Shown: positions 48,476 through 60,371, counted from the first letter of the stretch. The stretch: DNA of 64,000 nt from Penicillium oxalicum (GCF_001723175.1 NC_064657.1:1674001-1738000), one strand, 5' to 3'. Made by a program: numbers and translations. The notes: generated by a model not told the origin, from the letters alone.

Positions 48476-50041
48476 ATGAATCGAGATATGAACCAAATCC
48501 CCCAAAGCGTCAAAGTCCGATCAACCTGCAATGCTTGCCAGCGGGCAAAGATACGTTGCAGCCACGAGCGACCATCATGTCGCCGTTGCGAGAAGCACGG
48601 AATGGACTGCGTATACAGTGTTTCGCGGCGGCTGGGACGACCAGCAAAGAAAAAAGCCTCTCGAATGGAGTCAATCCCCTCGGACCATGGCTCTTCTTGT
48701 GAATCAGCAATTCCCTCGTCAAACGAGATGAAGCCACCGAAAATCCCCACAGAAAAGACTTCTCATCAGATGAAACAGTTGAGAACACGTGGGAAAGACC
48801 GTCAAAGATGCAAACCCGAAGAGCATTTGGGGGGAAAGACGCGAACCTTATCGGCGATCGAAAGCCAATCAGATATCCTGGGTAGGTGTGACCGGTCCTT
48901 TTTCATCGGCCCACAGGCTGATTATCTGATGACACGGTAATCAGGAGCGCCAAGATTCAGTCGACCGGGTGAGGATCTGGTTCCGAACTTGATCGCAAGT
49001 GGCTCTGTTGGCCATTGGCAGTATAGGGCCACAGAAACACGCTCTGGGGGTAGCTTTGACACATCATCTACGGTTCTTCCGGATTCACTGCCTTGCTCGA
49101 ATGACCTCGTACCACCTTATCTGTCGAGCTTCTACCTCGACGGTGAGACGCAAGGCAATCCCATCTTAGCTGCTTGCATGTACCTGGGAACAGACTATCG
49201 CATCCTGTCTCAAGGTCTGACCTCTGCCACCAATGAATCTCCCATGGTGCCAGAAATCTCTGAGGGTGCTGAACACACCCCATTGCTTTCAGAACTAGAG
49301 CTTGACAGCGGAATGTCGGGTCTTTCAGGGTCATGGAAGTCGAAGCAAGTTCAGTCAAGGTATCGCTCTTCCATGGTCTCGGGGCGGCCCGGTGAGCTTT
49401 GCTGCTACGGTGGAAGCGACAACAGTGCAAGTGGTTCCGTCGACAAATCTATCCCGCTTTATGACGGTGAAACAAGGTCCATGCTCAGTTGTATCTGCGT
49501 GGGCAATGTCCTTGGCCAGCTAGTACAATCGGACGGACGGTCCAGACTTCAGACAGGGCTTCTCGTGGAAGAGTATCGTGCCATCCAAGACGAGGTACTA
49601 GTCGTGGCGAACACTGTCCTTCAATGTCGAATCTGTTCGCGGTCCGATTACTGGATTCATCTGCTGATGGTTGTCATTCTCACCATTGACAATTTTCTTA
49701 TGAGGCTTGAAAGCATCTCCATCGCTGAAGCAGATGCCGAAATCAATGATTCAATATATGGAGCCGGGAAGGCGGCAAAAATGCAGAGGCAGAGACCTCT
49801 CGCCACAAGCTTCAGAGATGACAGTACTAATATCGGATCGTCATCGACGAGCGCATCGTCGCGGGAATGCGAGACGAATACGCACTTGGATCAGCTCTTC
49901 ATGCTTCTCGCTACAGTTCGTAAAATTCGCGCTCGTCTACAGTTGGTTCTCCCACAGGACTTCTCGACAGGATCGAGTCTCTGGATGATCGCAGACGTAG
50001 ACCGGCGCTTACAACTGTTGATCACGAACACCAAAATTTGA
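48476..50041 (+). CDS. AflR-like Zn2Cys6 transcription factor (two exons)
   Basis: A fungal-specific nuclear regulator. Exons are 48476-48881 and 48945-50041 (500 aa); the intron starts GTAGGT and ends TCAG. The DNA-binding cluster is at residues 18-45 with spacing C-x2-C-x6-C-x6-C-x2-C-x6-C (CNACQRAKIRC ... CRRCEKHGMDC), followed by the basic SRRLGRPAKKK, a feature of the AflR group. The middle is Ser-rich and low complexity. The C-terminal half contains an AflR-type regulatory region with helices around RSMLSCICVGNVLGQLV, LQCRICSRSDYWIHLLMVVILTIDNFL and LFMLLATVRKIRARLQLVL. AflR-type proteins usually control a secondary-metabolite cluster lying beside them; none is visible within this window. 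The first ATG of the frame is taken as start; the ATG at 48488 is an alternative. Confidence 0.88.
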
Positions 50042-50748
50042 ACGAGTTGGAAATCATGCAAGCAAAACTGGCCCCGATACGTTACTTGGTTCCAACCAGT
50101 TTGTTCTTTGATGGCCAATGATGCTCATGCGAAGTCTCAGCAAAGCCGCGGCGCGGAGGTGGAACCTGCACCGTAGTCGTACCTCCAGATGCGAGTCATG
50201 TCTCTCGATTGGCCTGTGAGTCGGACGCCAATTTTGCAAGATCCCGAAAATGCGAAGCTCCGCGATGCCTGGCGCCATTTATGTCGAATTTGATCCGTAT
50301 TGTAAGAGATCAAGCGATTTTTTTTGGATTCATGCAAGCACTCAAACCCGGTTGCCAGGGTACAGGAGACTGAGCGAGGCTCCATGGGCATCAAGATCCC
50401 ATAAAAGTGCTTGACTCGCTGGAAAATCAGCATTGGCTGCGAGATGAGAAAAACCGGGAGTGCGTTTGTATTCTCGACAATCCGGACAATGCAAAGTTTC
50501 ATATTGTCAGATTTAGGTGGCAGCAAAGGGAGCAGGCAAGACAGCGATGATGTGGAAAGCTGGCAGAATAGTAATCAATCCTTTGTCAAAGATACCTCTT
50601 TCGACGTCATACACGTCATAATTTTCACATCATTGAGGTACAGATGCTCGTCAATCCCATCCGAATCGATTGATTCTCTACAAGTTTGGGCTCTCCTCAC
50701 ACCCCAAAAAAAAGAACGGACCCCGCGCATAAGAAACTCCCCCCCAAA
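50042..50748. other. Intergenic spacer after the regulator
   Basis: No supported gene in these 0.7 kb. It holds the regulator trailer and the presumed promoter of the kinase-fold gene. Confidence 0.4.
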
Positions 50749-50915
50749 ATGAGTGAATGCGTCGACGCCTCTCTGATCCGCCGCCTACTTAGGACGAAGG
50801 TCACCACTTTCCTTGCATATGACCCCTGGCGACAGTCGCCCACTATTCAGCCCACTGTAGACCCACGCGGAGCGTCTCCACCTTCCATGTCGTGCTCTAA
50901 TTCACACCCCCAGAG

Positions 50916-51734
50916 ATGGCACTTTCATGGATCATCACGAAAAAGCTGTCACTCAGGATTCGACAACTCTCGCAGCAAGAGGTTGACCTTGGGTACGGGC
51001 TACCTATGATCATCGGAAAATTCTTGTGTCATCTCGAGGGGGACCCGACGCGAGAAGCTTTTCTGCGGATGTATTATCAGATTCCGATCATTGGCACCGA
51101 GGACGCTGACTTGGCCACATTGACTGAACAAATTCGTCCTCGGAAAGTGCCCGGTGAATGTGAGGCATATCGGCGAATGATGAGTCGAGAGTGCCGCTCC
51201 GTCCCACGGTTTTATGGATACAGCCAAAACCAGCAAGAAGGGCATGATTATGTGCCTGGAGGCTTGATTGAGTATCTTGCATGGGAAAAGGTGCCCGGGG
51301 AGCCACTCACGGAGGACTTGTTCTGGAGTTTAGATCGCCGTACACGTGATGATATCCGTGGTCGTTTTCGAGCCGCTTATGAGTAAGTTCGAGTCTATCA
51401 GATCCTTATAGTATATAGAATGAACCGAATCGGTAGCGCGCTAATATACCGACAGAGAGGTAATACAATGTGAAGTCGAGCCAGACACGGCCTCGATCTC
51501 CAAGATCATCTACAACCAGTCCACAGGTGATGTGTACGTGATAAGCTTTACCCCGGGCCATTTCAAAACGGCTCGCTAACTATTGATCTGGCTAGTTATA
51601 TCTCAGGTTTTCGAGGGGCATGGCCGGTTCGTGATGAACTAAATTGGTCGGACACCTTTTATGTCTTATACGGGCTGGCTAAGCCACACGATGACAGGCA
51701 CTGGCCCTCCTGCCCGGGGAAATGGGAGTACTAA
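50916..51734 (+). CDS. Short kinase-fold (APH/PKc-like) protein, three exons, N-terminus uncertain
   Basis: Exons are 50916-51382, 51456-51533 and 51596-51734 (227 aa) with GTAAGT and GTACGT donors and CAG/TAG acceptors in phase. The product resembles a family of short fungal proteins with a degenerate protein kinase-like C-lobe: a VPGGLIEYLAWEKVPGEPL hinge-like segment, a helix with RRTRDDIRGRFRAAYEEV, then SKIIYNQSTGDVYISGFRGAWP, where a real kinase would have its catalytic and DFG motifs. No catalytic HRD Asp or DFG is visible, so activity is doubtful. Upstream, 50749-50880 encodes a likely in-frame-shifted N-terminal part (SLIRRLLRTKV, PTVDPRGASPPS) that I cannot join cleanly: either a small intron or a one-base shift lies near 50880-50915. 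Treat the start as provisional. Confidence 0.65.
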
Positions 51735-52774
51735 AGAGATCTAGATTGCTTTCCTTCGTATAGTTGTTCTGAGACTCAACGAACACGCCATCACAATCTC
51801 GCTTCTACGTGGCCCTCAAGCTGCAGGTTGTCATTCCTCAAAGGGATCGAAGATAATCACAACTCGTAGTAAAGAAGCCACGCTCAAAATGGTCAGATAT
51901 CGGGATCATAGTAAAGTGAGCCTGATGACAAGGGTTGAAGGCCTCGAGCTGCTTCGAAATGCCCTCTATGAATCCGACATCACACACATGGTGAAAGAAC
52001 TAGTGTCCATGTTACTTGCTACAGCCCCAGCGGTGATATACATTTGAAATCGAGGGCCCTCCATGACTCTAGAAAAGAACATTTCGTCGACAATGGCACT
52101 GGTTGACAGGAGATGTTGTACGTCTCTAGAAGAACGCCCGAGTTTCGGGATGAGGCGTGTGAATGAGCTTGCTGATGATATACTTAAGGCTTGTATCGAG
52201 TCAATGGGCAGGTTGAACTTGCGGCGATCGCTTGTTCCACCCTTGTACTTTCATGATCATTAACTGCCTGAATGATTCTCAGGCATCAACTGAATGCCGA
52301 CGAGACGCCTGAGGCGGGCCGAAACCGGATGTGCGCAAGTCACGTCGCTGACTTTCGAGGGTGAAAGCCTCTTACTAGCGGCCAGCAACTCTCTTGATCG
52401 TTGTCTTGCTCGTGGCTGTGCCGGTAGATTGAGTTCCTCGTGGCAGCTACAAAGATGTTTTTCAAACCGTACCGGTAGCTAGGCGGACAAGGCCTTTTGC
52501 ACCTCTTTACCTCCGAGCCTGACAACGGTAAGCGGGAAGATCCGGCAATGACAGCATCACGTCTCCACCCGTCGCTGGCGATCGCAGTGAGTGGATTCGA
52601 TTCCAAGGTTCTGCCTGGCAAGTTGCTGGATTTGCCGCCCACATCCGGTCGAAGTGCAAGGGGAGCGTGGGGGGAGAAGCACAGCAAAATGGACGCTGCC
52701 CAGCGGCCATTCCCTTTGCCGATTGACGAGGTTCAATTTTCTCTTCCTATCCGCTTCGCTTGCGTCTGGCCTTC
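51735..52774. other. Intergenic spacer before ATG22-like gene
   Basis: One kilobase with no supported gene. Short frames at 52063-52263 and 52294-52482 have no partner exons or domain similarity. Confidence 0.4.
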
Positions 52775-54820
52775 ATGCTCGCGACCATCCGCGACGCGTT
52801 ATCCCCTGCATCTCCGTCCGATGAGGAGGCCTCGACTCGGCCTCCGCGGTATGATGGCGAAGACACCACCCCGACCAGCCCACGCGAAATCGCGGGCTGG
52901 TACTGTTATGGGATTGCAGCCGAAGTGTTCGCCGTCTGCGGTGTTGGTGAGTGAACGATCGTTCGGTTTCAGGGCCGGGCGTGAAATGCATATCATGGCG
53001 ACCGACTGACATTGTCCTTGCGCTAGGATCTTTCTTACCACTGACTCTCGAACAATTGGCTCGCGAAAATGGGATCCTACAGACAAGTCAGCTACCCTGC
53101 TGGGGACCCTCGGCCCCCGAAAATAAGGGCGATGAACAATGCATAGTCAATGTACTCGGCCTCCGAATCACCACCGCGAGCTTTGCCATGTACACCTTTT
53201 CGCTGGCAGTGCTAGTCCAGGCGCTGACGTTGATCTCCTTCAGTGCGCTGGCCGACTATGGTAGGTTTCCAATGACCGATGCATCAAAAGAACGAAAAAT
53301 TCAGAAACTAGAACCCCCCCCCTCTTACCCAAAAAAGTGAGAATGATTCAAAAATGAGAAATCACAGTCGGCTAACCAATGCAAATGCCCCCACACAGAA
53401 CGAAATCGCAAGTCGCTGCTCCTTTCTTTGGCTTGATCGGGTCGGCCACGAGTATGATGTTTATTCTTGTTGCACCTTCAGTTTTCATATTGGGATCAAT
53501 CCTCGTAGTGGTTGGAGTCACCTGTCTGGGCTCTTCGTTCGTGGTACTCAATTCGTTCTTACCACTGCTGGTCGCCAACCATCCGAGTGTACAGCACACC
53601 GATGCGGGCCGTGAGGGTAGCGCCAGCGAAGAGATGGCAGATTTGACTCGGGATGATGAGATCAATGGCTGGAACGATTGGGATGACAATGACAGCTCGG
53701 CGGGGATGCATGCCGACCCCAATCCAACAACAAGTTCCCGTGGTGGACTGAACGGCGCACCGCATGATTCCACCGCCACATCACTGCAGCTGTCCACCAA
53801 GATATCGGCCAAGGGAGTAGGTCTTGGTTATTGTGCGGCGGTGCTCGTGCAAATCCTCAGTATCGGCATGCTCATTCTGCTCAACAAGACTTCACTGCCC
53901 AAGAAATCGGGCTCGCTTCCGTTGAGATTTGTTTTGCTTCTGGTGGGCCTTTGGTGGTGCGCTTTCACACTCGTGACTCGTCAGTGGCTACGGGACCGAC
54001 CAGGCCCCCCACTGGATACATTTCAGCACTCCAGGGCGGCTCGTTGGCGCGTATGGTTGCGACTGGTCAGCTTTGCGTGGAGATCTCTCTGGCAGACTAT
54101 CACCATCGCCGTGCGTCTGCGAGAAGTGATCGTCTTCCTGGTCGCTTGGTTCCTCCTCTCTGACGCGATGGCGACTGTTTCTGGAACAGCCATTCTGTTT
54201 GCCCGAACGGAGCTTCAGATGAGTACAACCGCGATAGGCTGCTTGTCGGTGACCGTTACCCTCTCAGGTATGGCTGGGGCCTTCCTCTGGCCGCATGTGT
54301 CTCGACGATTTGGACTTGAGCCAAACCATACAATCATGGTGTGTATCGCCCTGTTTGAGATCATTCCACTGTATGGGATGCTGGCGTATATTCCTTTTGT
54401 CAAGAATTGGGGTGTTGTCGGTCTTCAACAGCCATGGGAAATCTTCCCTTTGGGCGTCATCCATGGCATTGTCTCCGGGGTCTCGCCTCGTACTGTCGTT
54501 CTTTCTTTGGCTTGCTGATCCCCCCGGGCAGTGAGGCTGCTTTCTACGCCTTGTATGCGGCGACCGATAAAGGTAGTTCTTTCATCGGGCCCGCGATTGT
54601 CGGTGTGCTGATCGATGCCACTGGCACCGTGCGTGCGGGATTTTTCTTCATTGCGATTCTGATCGTCTTGCCCATCCCGCTGGTTTGGATGGTTGACGCG
54701 GAGAAAGGTCGCAACCAGGCCCTGAAAATGGCGAGTTCTCTTGTCAAGTCCCACGAGTCACGTCATAAGGACGCCGACGACGGCATGGAGGCCGAGGGCT
54801 TGCTCAACCACCGGTCGTAG
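52775..54820 (+). pseudogene. ATG22-like vacuolar transporter gene broken by two one-base shifts
   Basis: ATG22 proteins are 12-helix MFS-type effluxers of the vacuole that export amino acids released by autophagy. Exons 52775-52946, 53027-53260 and 53399 onward match the family. The N-terminus has [20 protein letters not shown], then GSFLPLTLEQLAREN and the cytosolic/lumenal loops; the middle has a long acidic loop (near 53620-53720) and LSTKISAKGVGLGYCAAVL; the end has [20 protein letters not shown] and [17 protein letters not shown]. Frame changes are needed near 53433 (after RNRKSLLLSLA) and at the G4 run 54477-54480, each explained by loss of one base. No alternative acceptor restores the first without hitting a stop. 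The 3' part then reads to TAG at 54818-54820. It is either a decayed ATG22 paralog or two consensus errors. Functional product is not expected if the sequence is right. Confidence 0.82.
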
Positions 54821-56540
54821 CGGCTCGCTCGAAATGGACGATCTAGAATCAGTCAATGACTGGCATGACTGTTATGACTGCATGGATTACTTGGGACATA
54901 GACGGTAGATGGATCATTTGACGATCGCGACATGAGATCATACAATGTGGATTTGATCATTGGCACATGATCTTTCATAGAATCACTTATATGACCTCCT
55001 TCCTCAATTGCTCGGAGGCTTCCGTCCAGTTCTCTTCTCATCTCGAAAGATTTAGGTCTAAGGCGTGAACTGTCCTTGGATCCCACACGGCGGGTGCTTG
55101 CTAATTTAAATTTCGGCTGTAGCCGGCCGTTCAACTTCTTTAAAATTGAGCATCCGGCTGGAAATGGATTGCTTGCGCTTTTAAACGCCGGCGGTCATTC
55201 CAAGTCTTTGCGGGATCTCTCATCCTGCCCTCGCCTCGTGACCGCACGCTTCCTGAGGATTCCCCATCTGTGCAATTCCTTTCCACCTCTTTCCCACACT
55301 GTAACATCTGGAGCGGCCGAAGGATCGCCATCCATCTCTTTGGTTGAATTTAAATCAGGCACAGACCATTTATACTGGGGGTTTGACACAGAAAAGAGAT
55401 GACTTTCTCGACCAATAACTGGGACTCACTGAGCTTTATCCTTTTCCATCCGCTCGAGTAATCAGAAAAGCTCAATGTACATCCGACTCACGATGAGTGG
55501 CTTCCCTCACTCGCCAACGATTGTCGCTTAGGCAAGTAAGCGGCTAGATCGGTCAAGGAAGGACGTGGGGCTGTCGAGGCGCAAGAATGTCTGAAGCAGC
55601 CGTGGCATTGTTGGACGCAACGAGTCAACACGGAAGAATGGAGACACGTCTGAGACGGCAATGGGATCGGGTGACCTTTCCAACCATGCCATGGACATGT
55701 CAAGATGACAGTCAGCTGCGAACGAATCTCATCCAACCTACCACGATCCAGTCTTTTTACCCGGTTCTCACGCCACGCGGGTGATTTCCATGTGAGCCGG
55801 GATGACGCCCGTCGCCGAAGAGGAAAAGCGGAGGATGATCGATTCCATCAATCGAACGACGAGCTGACTGCGCTAGTGCGCTTGAATACCTGGGGATAAC
55901 CTGGGGGCCCCTTCAGATCATCGCTTTGTGGATCAAGGAATTTGACCCAATGAAGATGCTTCTCAACCAGACGGTCTCCATAAGAAGCCTCAAAAGGGTT
56001 TGGGCTCGATGATCTTATCAACCCCACCGTCTCGGGTGAATTGAGACCGGGGTTTTCATTGGGAGTCTAGCTTTCTATCGCTGGTTCGCTGATAGGTGCG
56101 AAAACATAGGCGACAAGCCCCATTTTTGATGCAATTAAAGCCCGGTCGAGGTGCTTCTGTCCAAAGGACTCCCCGTGGTCGTCTGCAATTACTGGCTTGA
56201 GATCCTGGCTCTGACCTTGCTTGGTAGACCGACTGAACCAATAGGAAGCGAGCTCATCCATGGCTGTAGCTTCTCCACAGCTCCCCCAGATTATCCTCCC
56301 TCTTTCCCAGACAGGCCCCTCGCCATGGGTTGATTCCTGGATCATGCACCATGCAGTAAGATGGATTGCGGACCGTTGGTATAAGACAGGGAGGGGGCCC
56401 TCTTCCCTCCCCTTGCACAGGCGGCCCGACCGTTTGGCAAGTGAAGTGAAGTATCCTTCATATGAACCACGGAGACTTGGAATTGGTGTAGGGCACTCCG
56501 AAATCGATCATCACGGTCTCATCAAGCCGTGGAAGCAGCC
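54821..56540. other. 1.7-kb intergenic region with sugar-transporter promoter
   Basis: No gene is supported. The right-hand 650 bases carry several CreA-type sites (annotated separately) and are the presumed promoter of the sugar transporter. Confidence 0.45.
55890..56289 (+). promoter_or_regulatory. Candidate CreA (carbon catabolite repressor) sites upstream of sugar transporter
   Basis: Matches to the CreA consensus SYGGRG occur at 55890-55895 and 55901-55906 (both CTGGGG, eleven bases apart), 56047-56052 (CCGGGG) and, on the minus strand, 56284-56289. The first pair is about 640 bases upstream of the transporter ATG. Paired sites are typical of functional CreA targets. The motif is short and expected often by chance, so this is a suggestion that fits a maltose-permease-like gene repressed by glucose. 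Confidence 0.35.
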
Positions 56541-58263
56541 ATGAACCAGACAGAAGCAGCATTGGAGAAGTCGGCCGCCCATCATGTGGAGGATCTCCTA
56601 GGAGCTGGGGCAATCTTTGAGGCCAGACAGGCCACGGCCGATGAGCATGAACAGTCCCTATGGCAGGCCTTGCGAGCCAATCGCAAGGCCGTCCTGTGGT
56701 CCGTCTTGGTCTCCATGTCGATCATCATGGAGGGATATGATACGATCCTGATGGGCAATTTCTTCGCCTATCCACGTTTCCGGGAAAAGTACGGGGAATA
56801 CACTGGAGAGGAACATGGCTGGCAAGTGTCTGCACCTTGGCAGACTGGACTGAGCATGGCCAGTACGGTCGGTTGTATCTTTGGTGAGTGGGAACAATGC
56901 TTCTGGTGTATCGTGTCAATCTACCGCAAGGAACTGGTCGCTCATGCTCTCTCCTTTCATCACAGGTGGGCTTCTCAACGGCTACTTTGCCAGCAAGGTC
57001 GGCTATCGTAAAGTGATGATGGTCGCGTTGGCCTTTTTAACTGCATTCATCTTCGTCGTCTTTTTCGCCAACTCCGTCGCTGTCTTGCTCGTGGGTCAGA
57101 TTCTCTGCGGTCTCTCATGGGGTGTGTTTGCCACCGTCGGACCGGCCTACGCATCCGAGGTTTGCCCGACCAACTTGCGTGGCTACCTCACTGTCTACGT
57201 CAACATGTGCTGGGCTATCGGTCAACTCATTGCATCCGGTGTCCTCTATGGTCTCGTGGATCGCCCCGACCAGTGGTCTTACCGTATCCCCTTCGCGTTG
57301 CAATGGATCTGGCCGCTTCCCCTGATGGTCGTCTGCTGGCTCGCTCCCGAGAGCCCGTGGTTTTTGGTACGCAAGGACCGTCTGGAGGAGGCCAAACAAA
57401 GCATTCGCCGTCTCGGGGGAGACAAGACCGAGGACCAAATCAATGGGCAACTTGCAATGCTTGTCCATACGACCAAGATCGAGGCAGAGATCGAAGCGGG
57501 TACCTCTTACTGGGATTGTTTCAAGGGAGTCGATTTGCGTCGCACGGAGATTTGCTGCATGGCTTTTGTTGGCCAGATCTTGTCGGGCAGTACGTTCGCA
57601 TACTCTCCCACATACTTCTTTGAGCAGGCCGGAATGGACCCGGGCAAGGCGTTCCAGCTCGGTGTGGGCTGTACCGGAGTCGCATTTATGGGCACCGCGC
57701 TTTCTTGGTGGCTGATCACCTACTGCGGTCGCCGGGCCCTGTACGTTTCCGGCCAGGGCATCCTCTGTGTGTTTCTCTTCCTCATCGCCATCATCAATTC
57801 GGCTTCCCACACCACCGATGCCATGTGGACACAGGCGTCTTTCTGCTTCCTCTGGCTCTTTGTCTACTCCCTCACCGTGGGTCCCATCACCTATGCAATT
57901 GTCTCGGAGATCTCTTCGGTGCGACTGCGTCCCTTGACCGTCTCCCTGGCACGCTCGGCATACCAGGTGATCAACGTTGTTTCACAAGTCCTGGAGCCCT
58001 ACTTCATGAACCCAACGGCCTGGAATGCATCCGGTAAGACTGGGTTCTTCTGGGGCGCCACTGCTCTGCTGGCATTCATTTGGGCATTCTTCCGTCTGCC
58101 CGAGCCCAAGGACCGCACCTATGCCGAGCTAGATATCCTGTTTGCCACCAAGACCCCTGCCCGAAAGTTCGCAACCACAAAGGTCGATCTCTACGAGGTT
58201 GGCGAGTCTTCTTCGCAGACGGGTCTGGTACAGCGCCAGGCTGTGCAAGAGGTGAAGGAGTAA
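56541..58263 (+). CDS. Maltose-permease-like MFS sugar transporter (two exons)
   Basis: A plasma-membrane proton/sugar symporter of the MFS sugar porter family, closest in features to alpha-glucoside (maltose) permeases. Exons are 56541-56883 and 56966-58263 (546 aa); the intron starts GTGAGT and ends CACAG, joining GCIFG to GLLNGYFASK. Twelve hydrophobic segments are apparent. Signatures: MEGYDTILMGNFFAYPRFREK in TM1 and the loop after it (the D of the GYDT motif is typical of maltose permeases), the second-loop motif ASKVGYRKVMM, PESPWFLVRKDRLEEA before the central loop, a central loop with TKIEAEIEAG, GRRALYVSGQG in the second half, and the C-terminal LPEPKDRTYAELDILF. Length is normal. 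No alpha-glucosidase gene lies beside it in this window. Substrate specificity is inferred from family only. Confidence 0.92.
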
Positions 58264-58951
58264 CGCTGAGAGAAATTCTTAATGATAAAGACGATCAATA
58301 TGTACCGTTTAAAGCTTCCAATGTCGCTATGATTTAATCTGCCTGTGGAATGTCAACCACAATCTATGAGTCTCGAAGTTCAATTCAAAAGGGGTAGAAT
58401 GTTCTCTCAGTTACTCAATCTTACTGTCTTCTGTCCATTGGAAATTCCTTCAAACGAGGATAGCCATGCATCGTAGCACCACGCGCAATTTCGAAGCTGA
58501 CGCGTTTTTTTATAAATACCCTTTATCCGCAGAGAGCTACCTACAAGCGACCACTCCGGGGATGTTACATTTGAACTGCGTGTCGAATGGTGGCAGGATC
58601 ATTTTTATTCTCAAGGCCCGATTTATTTGGTCAAATTTGTAGAAAAAGCATAATTAATCGGCCATCCCAGATTTTTTTCCTTTCATGTACCATCCAATAA
58701 CCCTGTCGCCCCTGGCCTGGGTGTTAGATGCTGGAAATCAAGATTCACTGAGTAGCGTGTACGTTGCTTCGTACCTGCGCCAAGACATAGACATTCATGC
58801 AAGAATTGAACCACACCATGCGTTGTCGGGGGGCTTTAATTTTCCTCGGCATAGCGTACTTGGCAGCCCTGGAGTGCAGCAGGATCCAGCACCAAAAAGG
58901 GCTATGAGTTCATTCAACCGAGAGTCGAGCACTGTGATTAATCCATGACAT
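58264..58951. other. Spacer between sugar transporter and gag-like gene
   Basis: Mostly AT-rich trailer sequence with a TTTTTTTATAAAT stretch near 58505. No supported gene. Confidence 0.45.
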
Positions 58952-59581
58952 CTACCACCCCTTCATCTCGTACATAATGTCCCTGAACATATCCGCAAGT
59001 TCTACGCTTGTGATGTTGGAAAGCCTTTTGTATCGCTTCGCGTAGTCTGCCTTTCTGGCTGCCACAAAAGTTGGAAGGTCGGATTTGATCTCTTCCAGAA
59101 GAATAATCGCAATCATTCCCGGTGCAATAGAGCAATATTTTGCGGTCTTGGTGTGGACATTCGAAAAGGCCATCACGAATTCGATCGCACTGGAGAACTG
59201 GGAGCGCCTTATTCCCCATAGGGCGAGAATGTTTTTTCTGGCCAGATGGTAGTCTGTCGCGTTCAGGACCTTCTTGAGGGCAAAGACGTATTCATCAGCA
59301 AAGTTACATCGATAGCCCGCAATCTGAATCATGCGGTTGATCTCTTTGGAGATGGACTCTTGCAGCCACATTTGAACCTTCTGAGAGTGTTCGACCCAGG
59401 TATCGGCCTCCAAAGACGTGGTCAGGGGCCTGGTAGAGAAAGCATCAATCAATCTCTGCAGACCCTTGCTTCTCAGTATCTTGGTAGCATCCTCCAGCCA
59501 ATCTTCAAAGTCTTGGGGGTCCTCGAGGACGTCTAGTTTGGGAAGGGTAAACTTTTTGGGGGCACCAGTAAGTTGAGTCAC
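58952..59581 (-). mobile_element. Intact gag-like ORF of Ty1/copia type (209 aa)
   Basis: A complete single-exon frame. The product matches the layout of copia-type Gag capsid proteins: an N-terminal FTLPKLDVLEDPQDFEDWLEDATKIL (the common 'W...M...L' substrate-like start), a helical block with WLQESISKEINRMIQ, and DYHLARKNILALWGIRRSQF and CSIAPGMIAIILLEEI segments. It stops at 58952 without the CCHC zinc knuckle, protease, integrase or reverse transcriptase expected downstream, so it is not an active element. It may be a solo gag remnant or a domesticated gag gene. An overlapping minus frame at 59219-58938 is a shadow. I am confident about the coding frame, moderately about the family, and unsure of any host function. 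Confidence 0.6.
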
Positions 59582-60371
59582 ATCATCTGCGAAGAGGATG
59601 CTTGGAGAGACATAATCTGCGTAGTTCTCCCTTGCTGAAGGATATTCGACAAAGCCTGGGGGGGTAAGACATCTTGAACTGGCGATTCTGAGAAGGGTGC
59701 AAGAGGGGTTGGAGGTGATTTGGTGTCCTTGGTTGAATCGAGAGATGATGGAATGGTGGTACTGAAATCTGGAAATCGGGGGATTTTGAAAGGGAAAGGG
59801 AAAAACTAGAGATAATAGTGGCTTTTCGAGTTACTTTCTCGCAATTTTTTGTCATCGTGGTTATCGCAATCAGTCCTGCCTCTCATTGAATGTCCCCTTT
59901 CGGCAATCGACAGAGCACACTCTGCATCGATGTTTGCGCGAGGTTCGTCGGGCCTTTTCGTGGTCTCTGTTTGTTTAAACCGAGCTCTTTGGGGGCCAAA
60001 AATCTCTTAGATGGTGATCAATGGGTCTTTTTTTAATCCTCTAGGATTTCGACAATATTTCAAATGTCCCGATGTCTTTACATAGTTTGCATGCATTGAC
60101 ACACGAGTCGACAACGGTGACCTTGCTGCCCAAATAAGTGCCTTGTTCTTTTGGAGAACTTGTAAATATTTTTTTTGACAAACCTGCATGGACTCGTGGT
60201 TATTTCCAGAGACTCTTTGTTGCTTGATCTGCTGCCAATTGGAATCTGCCGGTCCATGTGGCAGTTCCCTCGCGGTATCTGGGCGGCACCCACACGCCGA
60301 ATGTCCCCTACATTCAACCCATCTATTCAAGTTCGAACTTCAACGCTCTCAAATTAAGATACATCGCAGGA
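59582..60371. other. Spacer between gag-like ORF and transposase remnant
   Basis: Contains a weak, broken similarity to copia-type sequence on the minus strand (see findings). Runs of A/T are frequent. No intact gene is present. Confidence 0.35.
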
